Source: Humulus lupulus (taxonomy: Eukaryota; Streptophyta; Magnoliopsida; Rosales; Cannabaceae). Taken from it: a DNA stretch of 64,000 nucleotides. A program made the translations under genes and the position numbers. The stretch spans positions 110,026,358 through 110,090,357 of the forward strand of contig NC_084794.1 of NCBI RefSeq assembly GCF_963169125.1, written 5' to 3'. Shown in pieces: positions 1 to 10,861 of this stretch; the stretch's first letter is position 1, and each line of letters starts with the position of its first letter. The notes below the pieces were generated by a model, which had not been told where the DNA came from, searched no databases, and saw only the letters and a list, made by a program, of their open reading frames with translations.

Positions 1-75
1 AGCCCTAGGTTTAAGAGGTTTAAGAGAGTTTAAGAGGTTTACTTTTGGGATCTAAAATTGACACGAGCTAAGGTG
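1..75. other. Left flank, no gene
   Basis: Short flank left of the first copia LTR. It holds three near-copies of a 'gtttaaga' type unit (about 9-42) and nothing recognisable as coding. The five bases before the LTR (71-75, AGGTG) are not repeated after the matching right LTR at 24272. Confidence 0.5.
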
Positions 76-1919
76 TGTTAGGAAAACTTATACATGATCT
101 TTATTTATTTTCATGTAGATCTAATATTAAACAAATTAATATGAGATAACCTAAAACATTTTTCTAAAATTGTATTCAAAGAGAAATAATAATAAGAATA
201 CTTACATTATATGCAGCGGAATGAATGAGTCATTCCTTCAATTTCTCTAACCCTTGTATCCTTTCTGTCGCAGAGTATTACCAAGAAACTGAATCGATCT
301 TCAATTTTCTTTACAGCCTTCCAAAGTATCCTTAGAATCACCTAGAATAGAGTGGGAAATTCTTAGCATATGAGATAGATACAGAGAGATGACGAAAAAG
401 AATAATAAGGCTTAGAAAAGGACTTATGTTTAGAGAGAATCTAAAACCTATCTGAAACTTGTGTTTCCACTTGTGACTTGGCTTGTGTTTTCAACTCTCT
501 CTTAAAATTCCTTTTATAGACTCAATTAGGTAATTTATTTAATTAAAAATCAATAAAATAATAATCAATTAATAGTCCTAGGTCGAAATAATCATGGGAT
601 TTAGGCTCGTAAATTTTCTCATTTGATTATAAGCCCATTGGACTTAAAACCAATGAATGTATTATTTTTTACTTATTTATTTAATTAAATTATTATTTAA
701 ATCCTTTATAAAATTAATTATTTATAATTTGAACCATGATTTAAACTTATTTATTAATTTAGATGCCAATTTATCTTAATTAATAAATCTGCCATAATTT
801 CTCTTTCCTTCTCTAAATTACATCGCTCTGTGAAACTATCCAAAATTTACCTGGTCAACTTTGATAATTAAATCAATTAATTGAGACTATCAAGATGATT
901 TTATCCAACGTACAATGGGAACCATAGGCCTAAGAAATAAAACTATAATAAGTTATCAAAAATCTAACAAATAAACTTACTAACTTATTAATTCCTCGTG
1001 ACTCCACTAATGTCTCGGAATTGCACTATTGAATTCATAGAATGCTCTATAACAAATATAGATACGCTATTCATTATCTATTGTTACAACCATAATTGTC
1101 ACTCAATCCTCTATAGAAGGTCTACAATGAGATGGGACTAAAATATTGTTTTACCCCTCATTGTATTTTATCCCTAAAATACTTAACTCCTTGCAAATGA
1201 TATTTAAGTAAACTAATATCAATTACTGAAATGAGATCTCTATCATTTAGCACCTTGAACCAAACTAAAAGGAAACCATTGTTTCACTTCTTCATCAGAA
1301 GCTATAGATGTTCATATCTACGATTAATACTCCCTCTCAATTATACTACCGAGTTCCCAAGATGTAAGTATGGGCTAGTCCGTAGGGTAAGCTGGTAATG
1401 AACAAGTCAAAGAAGTCAAATAATACAATTAGTTAGAATACTAACCACTCAAAATTGAGATTGAATTGGCCTATTGTCAACTATATGATATGACTAGAAT
1501 AGTAATAACGATATGTTTACTTATCCTTTCAACTGTCAATATTGGTCATGTCCGATGTAACAAATACATCTGATCTTATCTACTTTGCTAATGTTCTGGA
1601 AAGAACATAACACCGCATTGTGTAAGCAGATCATATCGTAGATTGGCAAGTCAGTGTAAATTCTGTGCACTGACTGATCTTAGGACTAACTTATTTTGAA
1701 CATATAATCATATTTATATTCCACTATGATTACGTCACTATAAATATGATTAGCTAGATGCTTGGGATTTAATAAAAGTTTATATTAAACAAGTAATCAT
1801 GAAAATAAAACATGTGAGCAAAGTGATTGACCAAGTTAAAAAATGATTTCTATTCTTTTATTGATAATAAATGAGATTTCACAGAAATTGGGTTTTAATT
1901 AAGGCATAAAACCCTAACA
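76..1919 (-). repeat. Copia 3' LTR (element orientation minus)
   Basis: Direct repeat of 1844 bp, matched along its length by 8032-9474 plus 23868-24272. It begins TGTTAGGAAAAC and ends CCCTAACA. A TATA-like box on the minus strand lies near 512-518 (CTATAAAAG read on the minus strand). There is no supported gene inside; the sequence is AT-rich. Confidence 0.9.
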
Positions 1920-1934
1920 AACTCTCACTTGCAC
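1920..1934 (-). promoter_or_regulatory. Copia polypurine tract
   Basis: Immediately inside the 3' LTR, the minus strand reads GCAAGTGAGAGTT, a purine-rich stretch in the position where plus-strand DNA synthesis is primed in copia elements. Confidence 0.7.
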
Positions 1935-1943
1935 TAATTGAAA

Positions 1944-2868
1944 CTAATGCCTTAATTCTACTAATCCCATTTCTTTGATATGCTTATCCAAAGTAGCTTC
2001 TGGTAGTCTCTTTGTAATCGGATATGTAAGATTGTCTTCAGATGCAATCTTCATATCCTTCACATCTCCCCTGGCCCCATATTTTTTAATAATGTGATAC
2101 TTCCTTTTTATATACTTACTCCTCTTGTGACTACGAGGTTCTTTCGAGTTAGCTATCGCTCCTGTATTGTCACAAAACAACACTAGCGGTTTATCCATTT
2201 CTGGAATAACACCAAGATCTGAATAGAACTTTTGTAGCCAGACTATTTCCTTAGATGCTTCTGACATGGCTATGTACTCAGCCTCCATGGTATAATCTGA
2301 GATTGCAGAATGCTTTATGCTTCTCCATATCAAAGCTCCAGCCCCAAGAAAAAACACCATTCTAGAAGTAGACTTCCTGTCATCGTCATCAATCTGAAAT
2401 TTTGAATCGGTGTAGCCTACAGGGTTCAGAACACCACCCTTGTAGAATAACATATAATCCCTAGTCCGCCTTAAATACCTCAGGATATGCTTAACTGCTA
2501 TCCAGTGTTCCGGTCCTAGGTTTGACTGATACCTGCTCACTAGTCCCACTGCATAGCAGATATCTGGTCTAGTACACAACATGGCATACAACAGACTTCC
2601 AACTGCAGATGTGTAAGGAACTTTTCTCATTAGATCTTCCTCTTTAGGAGTCTGGGGAGACTGCTTCTTTGAAAGATGAATTCCATGGCAGGATGGTAAA
2701 CGTCCTTTCTTGGAATTTGTCATTGAGAAACGTTCAAGTACTTTATCTATGTAAGCTGCTTGAGATAGAGCTAAGAGTTTGTTCTTTCTATCCCTGATGA
2801 TCTGGATACCTAGAACATAACTTTCTTCACCCAAATCCTTCATCTAGAATTGAGTGCTCAGCCAATTC
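1944..2868 (-). pseudogene. Copia RT C-terminus and RNase H
   Basis: A 299-residue reading frame begins with the conserved MKDLGE of the copia RT thumb. It continues through LCTRPDICYAVG and LRYLRRT and then the RNase H domain, with YTDSKFQIDDDD, MEAEYIAMSEA and LFCDNTGAIANSKEP. The RNase H acidic residues are visible (D in YTDS, E in MEAEY, D in FCDN). It is the last part of pol and ends just before the polypurine tract. A stop codon lies directly upstream of the first Met (minus strand, about 2844-2846), so the frame is cut off from the rest of RT. By itself it is a fragment, not a working enzyme. Confidence 0.85.
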
Positions 2869-3240
2869 TTCACATTTGCTACATAAAGAACTAGGAATGC
2901 CACTATTTGATTTGCCTTTAGTTTGGTAAACACAAGGCTCATCAATATTTTGTTCAAAGCCATAGGATTTTATTATTTCATCAAACCTAAGATTCCAGGA
3001 ACGAGAAGCTTGGTTAAGTCCATAAATGGACCTATTCAACTTGAAAACTTTTCCTTCTAGTCCAGCTACTTTAAAACCTTCTGGCTGATCCATATAAATG
3101 ACTTCATCAAGCTTCCCATTAAGAAAAGTAGTCTTGATGTCCATTTTCCAGATCTCATAGTCGAGAGCAGCGGCTATGATTAGGAGGAGGCGAATGGACT
3201 TAAGCATGGCTACCAAATTAAAAGTTTCCTCATAGTCCAC
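2827..3240 (-). pseudogene. Copia reverse transcriptase core, catalytic motif deleted
   Basis: The frame reads through the copia RT fingers and palm: KMDIKTTFLNGKLDEVIYM, QPEGF, and LNRSIYGLNQASRSWN. In copia RT the palm then continues to a YVDD box. Here, in the adjacent frame, the sequence reaches LVLYVA and goes directly to NVKNWLS (about 2862-2895). About 15-20 codons, including the two catalytic aspartates, are therefore missing. The deletion and frameshift join this frame to unrelated residues at its C-terminus. The enzyme cannot be active. Confidence 0.85.
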
Positions 3241-3288
3241 ACCTTCTCTTTGAGTTTAACCCTTTGCCACTAGTCGAGCTTTATAAGT

Positions 3289-3608
3289 CTAAGTATTTCC
3301 ATCAACACCTCGTTTCTTCTTGTAGATCCACTTGCACCCAATGGCCCTAAAGTCACTAGGTGCTTCCACAAGATCCCAGACAGAATTTGAGTACATGGAC
3401 TCCATTTCCTGTTTCATGGCTTCAAGCCATAGTTCCTTTTCAGGGCTTGCCATTTCCTGTATGAAAGATAACGAATCATCATCACTAGTGTCACCAACAA
3501 CCATATTGGTTTCACCATACATACCATAGCGAACTGGGTTCCTAGAAACCCTCCCACTACGACGAGGCTCTGTGATTGTTTTCTCAGGAACAGTGGTACT
3601 TTCTTCAT
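3289..3608 (-). pseudogene. Copia RT N-terminus and integrase-RT linker, frameshifted
   Basis: 3289-3522 encodes the start of the RT domain (WLEAMKQEMESMYSNSVWDL and GCKWIYKKKRGVDG), typical of the copia RVT_2 domain. An overlapping second frame (3414-3608) covers the linker between integrase and RT. The two frames and the following RT core are out of register: a stop and a short gap near 3240-3289 separate them from the next piece. Confidence 0.75.
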
Positions 3609-4309
3609 TTAAATCAACTTGCGTCGGTTGGACATGAAGAGTGCGAATTTAAATGATGGAACATTGGTTGGAGTAAATTCGTTAACCATCTCCTCTAAAA
3701 CTACTTTTCCGTGTGGTTTGAAGTTTTGGAAATAATCATTTTCCAGAAAAGTAGCATTCGTAGAAGTAAATGCTTTCTTTTCTTAATGACTATAGAAAAG
3801 TCCACCCCGATTACCTTTAGGATAACCAACAAACATGCAAACTTCAGTTTTCAGTTCTAGCTTTCCTTCCTGTTTCCTCAGTACGTGGGCGGGACACCCC
3901 AGATTCTATAATGGCGTAAACTAGGTTCATGATCATTCCCGCGTTCTAAAGGTGTTTTGGGGATTGATTTAGACAGCACGACATTGAGAATTTCATTACC
4001 GATTTCAATTGCATGTCCCCAGAACGAAGATGGTAGAGTTGAGTAACTAAGCATGCATTGAACCATTTCAAATAAAGTTCTGTTCCAGCGTTCCGTTACA
4101 ACATTTTGTTGCGGAGTACCTGAGGCAGTAAGTTGTGATAAAATCCCAAGTTCAGTTAAATGTTCTTGGAACTACATATACAAATATTCTCCACCCCTAT
4201 CAGATCGCAAGATCTTTAACATTTTACCTAATTCGTTCTGAGCCATCGCTAGGAATTCCTAAAACTTTGAAAATGTTTCTTATTTCCTATGCATTAGGTA
4301 AAGACATGA
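3609..4309 (-). pseudogene. Copia integrase, decayed middle and C-terminus
   Basis: Between the RT and the integrase N-terminus only short pieces remain open. The best is 3878-4066 with SSFWGHAIEIGNEILNVVLSK, the region after the integrase catalytic core in copia elements (SFWGEA.. TA.YILN.. pattern). The rest is broken by stops and frameshifts. The catalytic core aspartates and glutamate cannot be read in one frame. Confidence 0.6.
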
Positions 4310-4837
4310 TTATCTAGAGTAATCGTCAATGAAAGTGATGAAATACTCAAAACCACCCCTGGCTTGTACATTCAAAGGTCCACAAACATCTAAATGCACA
4401 AGTTCAAGTGGTTCTTTGGCCCTATCACCCTTTGCAGAGAATGGACACTTGGTCAGTTTGCCTTCTAGACAAGATTCACAGACAGGTAATTCACCTAAGT
4501 TGAGTGCCCTCAAAGGCCCGTCCCTTGTAAGTTTTTGAATCCTATCATAGCCAATGTGACCTAGTCTCAAGTGCCATAAATACGTCATATTATTGTTATC
4601 GGTCTTTTGCAGTTTATTGGTCCTAGGTTTATCTACTTTCAATAAATCATTGTTATGAGCGAGGGGTACGTTAGGTCGCAGAATATAAAGCCTGTTTTCC
4701 AAACATGCAATACACAATTGTGATCCATTGAAAGAAATAGATATATTAGAACTTGTGAAAGTCATAACACATTTTTCTAATTGCAACATGGAAACTGAAA
4801 TTAAATTTCTACTAATATCCGGAATAAAAAAATACAT
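4310..4837 (-). pseudogene. Copia pre-integrase zinc finger and start of integrase
   Basis: The 175-residue frame carries the GAG_pre-integrase domain: HLRLGH followed by CESC gives the His-His-Cys-Cys zinc site. The start of the integrase core follows (LELVHLDVCGP and YFITFIDDYSR, containing the first catalytic Asp). It ends shortly after this, where the frame breaks. Upstream, PDISRNLISVSML is the usual junction between protease and integrase. Confidence 0.85.
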
Positions 4838-5085
4838 CTTTTAAAATTAAGTATTTATTTCTGAAGTTCTGATGAGCTCTTCCTCTAGCTTGGACCGCAA
4901 CGAACACTCTGTTCCCAACTCTAAGCTTTAAGCCACCTTCGTCCACTTCCTCCCACGATTCAAGAAGCTGTAAATAATGGCAACCATGGTTGGTAGATCC
5001 AGAATCAATAATCCAAACGGTTTTATCATTCTCTAAAACATATGTTTCTAAGATAAATGAACTATAATCATTACATTTGTTTTTA
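4838..5085 (-). pseudogene. Copia aspartic protease remnant
   Basis: On the minus strand this stretch encodes WIIDSGSTNH, the copia protease active site with the catalytic D-S-G triad. It lies between the gag zinc knuckle and the integrase as expected. It is broken by frame changes before 4837. Confidence 0.65.
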
Positions 5086-5690
5086 GCTGCTAGAAACTTG
5101 GGGCAATCCTGTTTCCAATGACCCTTCTCTTTGCAGTGAAAACACTTACCTCTACCTTTCTTGTTTTTTTGTGCTTCACTTTAGGCGTCTGTGCATTTGG
5201 TTGTGCACTCATCTTTGTAGCCTTTGCAGGTTTGGGGTTGTTTTTTTGTCCACCTTTCCTCTTCTTTACAACTTTCGAAGATGAAGCTTGGCTAGCTTCA
5301 GCCTTAGCTGGATCAGTAGCAACATCATTAGTCTTATTTTCACTAGGTCCACCCATGATAGACTCAAAAGTCAGATGCTCATTCATGAGTTACGTCAGAA
5401 CAAAGTTGAGTTGATCACGAACATGCAGACACGGTGCCATCCGAGCATTGACGGTGCCATCACGAATGTGCAGAGATGGTGCTATCCGAGCATTTACAAT
5501 ACCATCACGAGCATTGACAGTGCCATCACAAACGTGTGGACACGGTGCTCATTCTGGGGATTCTTCAATCATGACAAACTTGGAGTTGTCACCAATCAAC
5601 TCTATGTTGATATTCTGCTTCCAATTAAGGAAGTTTTCTCCAGTGAGTTTCTCCATCGAAAGTTGAGAAAGGATGGGAGAAGACACCAAC
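5086..5690 (-). pseudogene. Copia gag C-terminus with CCHC zinc knuckle, frameshifted
   Basis: A lysine-rich frame (5090-5386) starts MNEHLTFESIMGG and runs into an A-run at about 5161-5167. In the next frame, directly after that run, a perfect CX2CX4HX4C knuckle is readable (CFHCKEKGHWKQDC, about 5103-5144), followed by PKFLAAK. This fits a one-base slip in the A-run that separates the gag body from its knuckle. The part further upstream (5390-5690) is rearranged by a minisatellite. The matrix and capsid part of gag is not recognisable. Confidence 0.7.
5421..5556. repeat. Short tandem repeat inside copia gag
   Basis: The words 'ggtgccatc', 'cgagcat' and 'cacgaatgtg' recur in the same order about three times with decay between 5421 and 5556, giving a minisatellite of roughly 45-60 bp periodicity in what should be gag coding sequence. 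Confidence 0.6.
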
Positions 5691-5699
5691 ACTACTTAA

Positions 5700-8013
5700 C
5701 TTAAAAATATTTATTATCAATAAAATAGAAATCAATCACATTTTCTCAATAAAACTCCTATTCTCACAAAATTCAAGAAATAGTACAACATAACCCAAAA
5801 TATGTAAGATGTGAGAAAAAATACCAAAATAATCAAATCTCTATTTCTTAAGATTTTTAACTAATCTATGATATCATTGTCCCGGTTGGCGAGATTCAAA
5901 AATATCGCTAGTTAAATAAAGTTGTAAACTTATTTAATAATGGACACCATTATTAACAACCTACTATTCGATCAAAATAAGAAAACAAAATCTCTTATTT
6001 GATGAGCTAGACCCACGGTTTCGATACTCATAGATTTAGTCCTAGTAGTCACTGTAGGGGTGAGTCTAGTAGAATTTGACCTATAATTATCTTTCTTTCA
6101 AAATTTAACCTTGTCAAAATAACTAATGAATACCTTATGTAGGGGGACGAATCAAAGCGTCTCAAGGCCCCATTAAGTTATTAACGTTGTTAAACCAACG
6201 GTGGAGATCGAATATAATTCTTTAAAAAAAGCTCATTATAAAATTAAAATAGTATTTTTATTATTTATTTTTAGAAAATTAATGACTATGGTTTACCAAA
6301 AAATTGAAAAAATTAGAATTTTTAAAACCAAAGTCCTATAATTTCCTATTAATTCTAAAGTGTCACATTGAAACAAATTCAATTAATTTAGAATTATTTT
6401 TTTGCTAATCAATATTTAGGTTTAACTAGTATAATGAACCTATACAATTAAGTCCAACTCAGGTAAATGAGCCTTAACAATTGCGCTTGTATGGAGGAGG
6501 GTTGGGTCCAATATGTCGTGCCCACTACAAATGCCCCCATACTTCCATACAAGGTCCAAAAGACAAGAATTTAAACCTTTATTTTATTAATTGATTAGGT
6601 CCACTGTAGTCATGCAAAGCAAATGGGCAGTCACAAGTGGAATTACCCATAAGAGAGGAATTTAAACTTTACATTTTCTAAAGGGCCCAAATAAAACCTA
6701 TCATTTTATGAATCTTTTAATTGGCAAAATCCATATGCATCTAAGCCCAATTACAAAAATATCACATATAGTGCAAACATATATGTTATAATTGGATGGT
6801 CCTAATCATGTTAATATATAAGCAAGTCAATGAATTTATGCAAAAATACCTCAATTTATTTCATTTGTAAAAATACCACAATTAATTATCTTGAATTTAA
6901 CAAAAATTTGAATTAATTAAATTTTTTAAAAAATAAGTCAATTTAAATGAAATTTATCAACAATTAACAATAGTTAATTTAAATTTTATTTATCAACAAT
7001 CAACTTGGTATAGGTTAATTTGAGAAAAATATTAATTTAATTTAAATAGGATTTATCAATAATTAACCAAAGTGAATTTAAATCCCATTTATTAAAAAAA
7101 TATTTAGTTAATTGATTGAAAAAAATGAGATTTTTCAAAATTTAACCAATTTTTAATTTTAAAATCAATATCTTAACTATTTTTAAAAAAAATATCTTAT
7201 GTTGTTACAACAATAAGCTAATATTTTAACCATTTAAAAAAAAATATTAATAGTTATAACAACCCTAAAATATCTTAAAATAGTTAAAGAAATTCCAATA
7301 TCCATGAAAATATCTAACTAACAAATTTCAAATAATTTAAATATTAAATACTATGGAATAAAGTGATATTTATATTTTCCAATAAAGATTTAATAAAAAT
7401 ATCAAGTATTTAAAAGAGAATAACTTAAATATATGATATCTTAATTATAATATTTTAATATATTAAAATATTTAAAATTAAGTTGTTAGTCTATTTTTAA
7501 ATTTGAATTTGAATCTTAGAAGAAAATATCTAATTATTCAAATCTCAACCAACAAAATTATCTTATTTTAAAAAACATTTTTAAATACAAAAACAAATGT
7601 GATATTTTTGGCTTTGATTATAAATAATTAATTTTCACAATTTAATTTCTTTAATTAAAAAAATATTTTTTTATTCGGATGAATAGTATTGTGCGCTAGT
7701 GCGCGCGGGGTGCGTGCGGTGTGCTCACAGGGTGCGCGCAGGCATGGGCAGCCAGGCCAAAAAGTTTCTAGACAATTTTTTGTGCAATTTTTCAAACTAA
7801 AACCATTTTCTAATTAATTTTTAACATGTTTTACATAAAATAAAGCATATATAAGAAGTAATGGCATAGAAAACACAAGAAAATAACCTAAAATTTGCTA
7901 ATAATTACATAAAATCAATATGCTTTATAAAAAACATGAAAAACCATCCAATTATTCAAACACATCAAATAATCCAATTTTTAACATGTTCATGCATGAA
8001 AATAAAGATTACC
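5700..8013. other. AT-rich copia leader region, no gene
   Basis: About 2.3 kb between the gag remnant and the primer site, very AT-rich, without an open frame I can support. It holds a perfect 10-bp inverted repeat (CTTGTATGGA at 6486-6495 with its complement at 6544-6553) and a short GC-rich island with GCGCGC-type runs at 7690-7750. It occupies the position of the 5' leader and N-terminal gag, but no gag homology is visible. Confidence 0.6.
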
Positions 8014-8016
8014 AAA

Positions 8017-8031
8017 GGCTCTGAGGCTAGT
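8017..8031 (-). promoter_or_regulatory. Copia primer binding site, degenerate
   Basis: Directly inside the 5' LTR the minus strand reads ACTAGCCTCAGAGCC. The last eight bases match the TGGTATCAGAGCC site complementary to the 3' end of initiator Met tRNA; the first part is changed. Confidence 0.55.
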
Positions 8032-9474
8032 TGTTAAGAAACTTAATTATACAAGATCTTTATTTATTTTCATGTAAATCTAATATTAAACAAATTAATA
8101 TGAGATAACCTATAACATGTTTCTACAATTGAATTCAAAGAGAAATAACAATAAGAATACTTACATTATATGCAGCGGAATGAATGAGTCATTCCTTCAG
8201 TTTCTCTAACCCTTGTATCCTTTATGTCACATAGTATTACCAAGAAACTGAACCGATCTTCAATTTTCTTCACACCCTTCCAAATTATCCTTAGAATCAC
8301 CTAGACTAGAGTGGGAAATTCTCAACACATGAGATAGATACAGAGAGAAGAAGAGAAATAATATTGAGGCTTAGAAAATGACTTATGTTTAGAGAGAATC
8401 TAAAACCTATCATAAACTTGTGTTTCCACTTGTGACTTGGCTTGTGTTTTCTACTCTCTCTTAACATTCCTCTTATAGACTCAATTAAGTCATTTATTTA
8501 AATAAAAATCATTAATATAATAGCCAATTAACAGCCCTAGGTCAAAATTATCATGGGGTTTTGGCCCGTGAAATTTCTCATTTGATTATAAGCCCATTTG
8601 ACTTAATATCAAGGTATGTATTATTTATATTGATTTAATTAATTAAATAATTATTTAAATCATTTATCAAATTAATTATTTATAATTTGAACCTTGATTT
8701 AAACTTATTTATTAATTTAGATACAAATTTATCGTAATTAATAAATCTGCCATAATATATCTTTTCTTCTCTAAATTACATCACTCTGTTAAACTATCCA
8801 AAATTGACATGGTCAACTTTGATAATTCTAATTGATAATTAAATCAATTAATTGAGACTATCTAGATGATTTTATCCAAGGTACAGTGGGGACCATGGGC
8901 CTATGATATCAAGCTCCAATAAGTTATCATAAATCTAACAAATAAATTTACTAACTTATTAATTCATCGTGACTCCACTAAAGACTTAGAATTGAACTCT
9001 TGAATTCATCTTTCGCTCTATAACAAATGAAGGTACACTATTAATTATCCATTATTACAGCCATAATTGTCACTCAATCCTCTATAGACGGTCTACAATG
9101 AGATGGACTAAAATAGTGTTTTATCCCTAATTGTATTTTATCCTTAAAACACTTAGTTCCTTTAAAATGATATTTCAGTAACTAATATTAATTACTGAAA
9201 TGAGATCTCTATCTTTAGCACCTTGAACCAAACTAAAAGGAAACCATCGTTTGACTCCTTCATCAGAAGGTATAGATATTCATATATATGATTAACACTC
9301 CCACTCAATTATACTTCCGAGGTCCCAAGATGTAAGTACGGGCTAGTCCGTAGGGTAAGCTGGTAATGAACAAGTCAAATAATACAATCAGTTAGAATAC
9401 TAACCACTCAGAATTGAGATTGAATTGACCTATGGTCAACTATATGATATGACTAGAATAGTTAATAACGGTAT
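8032..9474 (-). repeat. Copia 5' LTR, first part
   Basis: Homologous to 76 to about 1515. It stops at the Tat1 insertion: the last five bases (GGTAT, 9470-9474) are the duplicated target. The remainder of the LTR resumes at 23868. Confidence 0.9.
9470..9474. repeat. Target site duplication GGTAT (left)
   Basis: Matches 23863-23867. Removing Tat1 and one copy restores continuous copia LTR sequence, as seen in the undisturbed LTR near 1510. Confidence 0.95.
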
Positions 9475-10362
9475 TGTTTACTGAGTTTTTCGGAAACAAA
9501 TATAAACAGAATAATAAAAAAGATAAGACTGTAGAAATGCTGAAATGTAACTAAACAAACAGTGTTTTTACGTGGTTCAGGCGTTAACAAGCCCTAGTCC
9601 ACGAGTCGATGTTATTATACTTGGAAAAGGTTACAGTAAGATGGCTGGTGCACAAGAACTTCACACACTCACAGTGTTTCTCTCGGGTTCTCTTGAAGAA
9701 GATGAAGCTAGAGAGATTTTAGTAGAGTTTTTGCTATGTGATTTGTTCGTCCCCCTCCTTCTTGTAAAATGAAGGGGTCTTTATAGCTAGGGTTTTGGAT
9801 TAGGGTTTTTCTCTACGTACATGAGTCTTAATTACACCAGCCATAAATAGGGGATACAATTACTGTAGTAGCATGGCTACAAGACTCTATGTGGGTATAT
9901 TTACGTGAAAGTATGGGGAACACACAAAGTCAGCCGTCCTTTCCAAGTTTTCAGCGGAACAGTAGGCGAAAAGGTACCCTTAGGCGTGCTGGGATGTGTG
10001 CGGCTTTGACCTGACGGGCGTGTCAGGCGGGATCCTGTGTCAGACGGATATCATTCCAAATATGCCTTCTCCCGGACTCGACCGTTCGATTTTGTTCTGT
10101 GCGAGGCACGGAACTGTTTCCGCGGAGACCACTCGAAGAGCCTCTCCTGGAAGGGGCCTCCCAGAGGGGTATCCTTCGGGAGTCCGGGAGAGTCGACGAG
10201 TTTCCGTGTTGTGCTTGCTTGGAAGAGTAATCCGGATACTAAACAGGAGAGGCGAAGCCTTTCTGTCTATCCGCGAGCTCTGGTCACTTACCGTGAAAGA
10301 CATCGATAATTCTGCTTCCCCGAGGACATCAATCTAAACGCTATCCGGAAATCTGGATAACA
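9475..10362 (-). repeat. Tat1 3' LTR
   Basis: 888 bp, beginning TGTTTACTGAG and ending GGATAACA on the plus strand. Nearly identical to 22974-23862. A TATA box on the minus strand (CTATAAAG) lies at about 9779-9786. Small open frames inside it (for example 9572-9772) are repeated in the other LTR and are not genes. Confidence 0.95.
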
Positions 10363-10376
10363 TTTACCCCCCAAGG
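10363..10376 (-). promoter_or_regulatory. Tat1 polypurine tract
   Basis: Minus strand CCTTGGGGGGTAAA directly before the 3' LTR, the expected primer for plus-strand synthesis. Confidence 0.85.
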
Positions 10377-10830
10377 TCACGGAGCTTTGAGAGATCTGGG
10401 AGCTTGTACAGTCCTCCGGGTATTTCGGTCTCTTAGATTAGGCGAGGGGCCGCCTTCTGTGTTCCCGGAAGAGTTCCTTTTTCCCGCCTGAGTGTTAGTA
10501 TGAAAAAGAAAGGGAATTTCTTCTGTTTGAACTCAAGTACTCAAGTGCAGCGAGGACCACGTGTCATTCTGGGAATGGTTCTGCGACCAAGACGTGTGCG
10601 TGAGGCGACTGGTTGAGTATGCGTGCGTCAGTCATCTGAGTAATGATTTGACGGTTTTTAATGGTACTCCAGGCCCGAGGTGGTGTAATGATGGGAAATA
10701 AATACTTTATTCCCATCCGAGGATTCATAAATAGGATCGTCGCATCATCTCCAGCCGTTGGATCCGATGCACACGGAATGGGAAGATCGGGACCGTCCAT
10801 TTGAGGAATTCGAAACGACTTCTTCCCTGC
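10377..10830. other. Tat1 3' region upstream of antisense gene
   Basis: No coding sequence that I can support. It lies between the polypurine tract and the TATA box of the plus-strand gene and would contain that gene's upstream promoter. Confidence 0.5.
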
Positions 10831-10837
10831 TATAAAA
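10831..10837 (+). promoter_or_regulatory. TATA box of antisense gene
   Basis: CTATAAAAACG on the plus strand, followed about 30 bases later by a C/T-rich stretch (10850-10870) suitable for transcription start. It precedes the first exon of the plus-strand gene and reads against the retrotransposon's own direction. Confidence 0.6.
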
Positions 10838-10861
10838 ACGAGGGAAAGGACCTTTCTTCCT

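Noticed and set aside
9572..9772. 66-residue plus-strand frame, present again at 23072-23272
   Set aside because: It lies inside both Tat1 LTRs and is identical because the LTRs are near-identical; no family resemblance.
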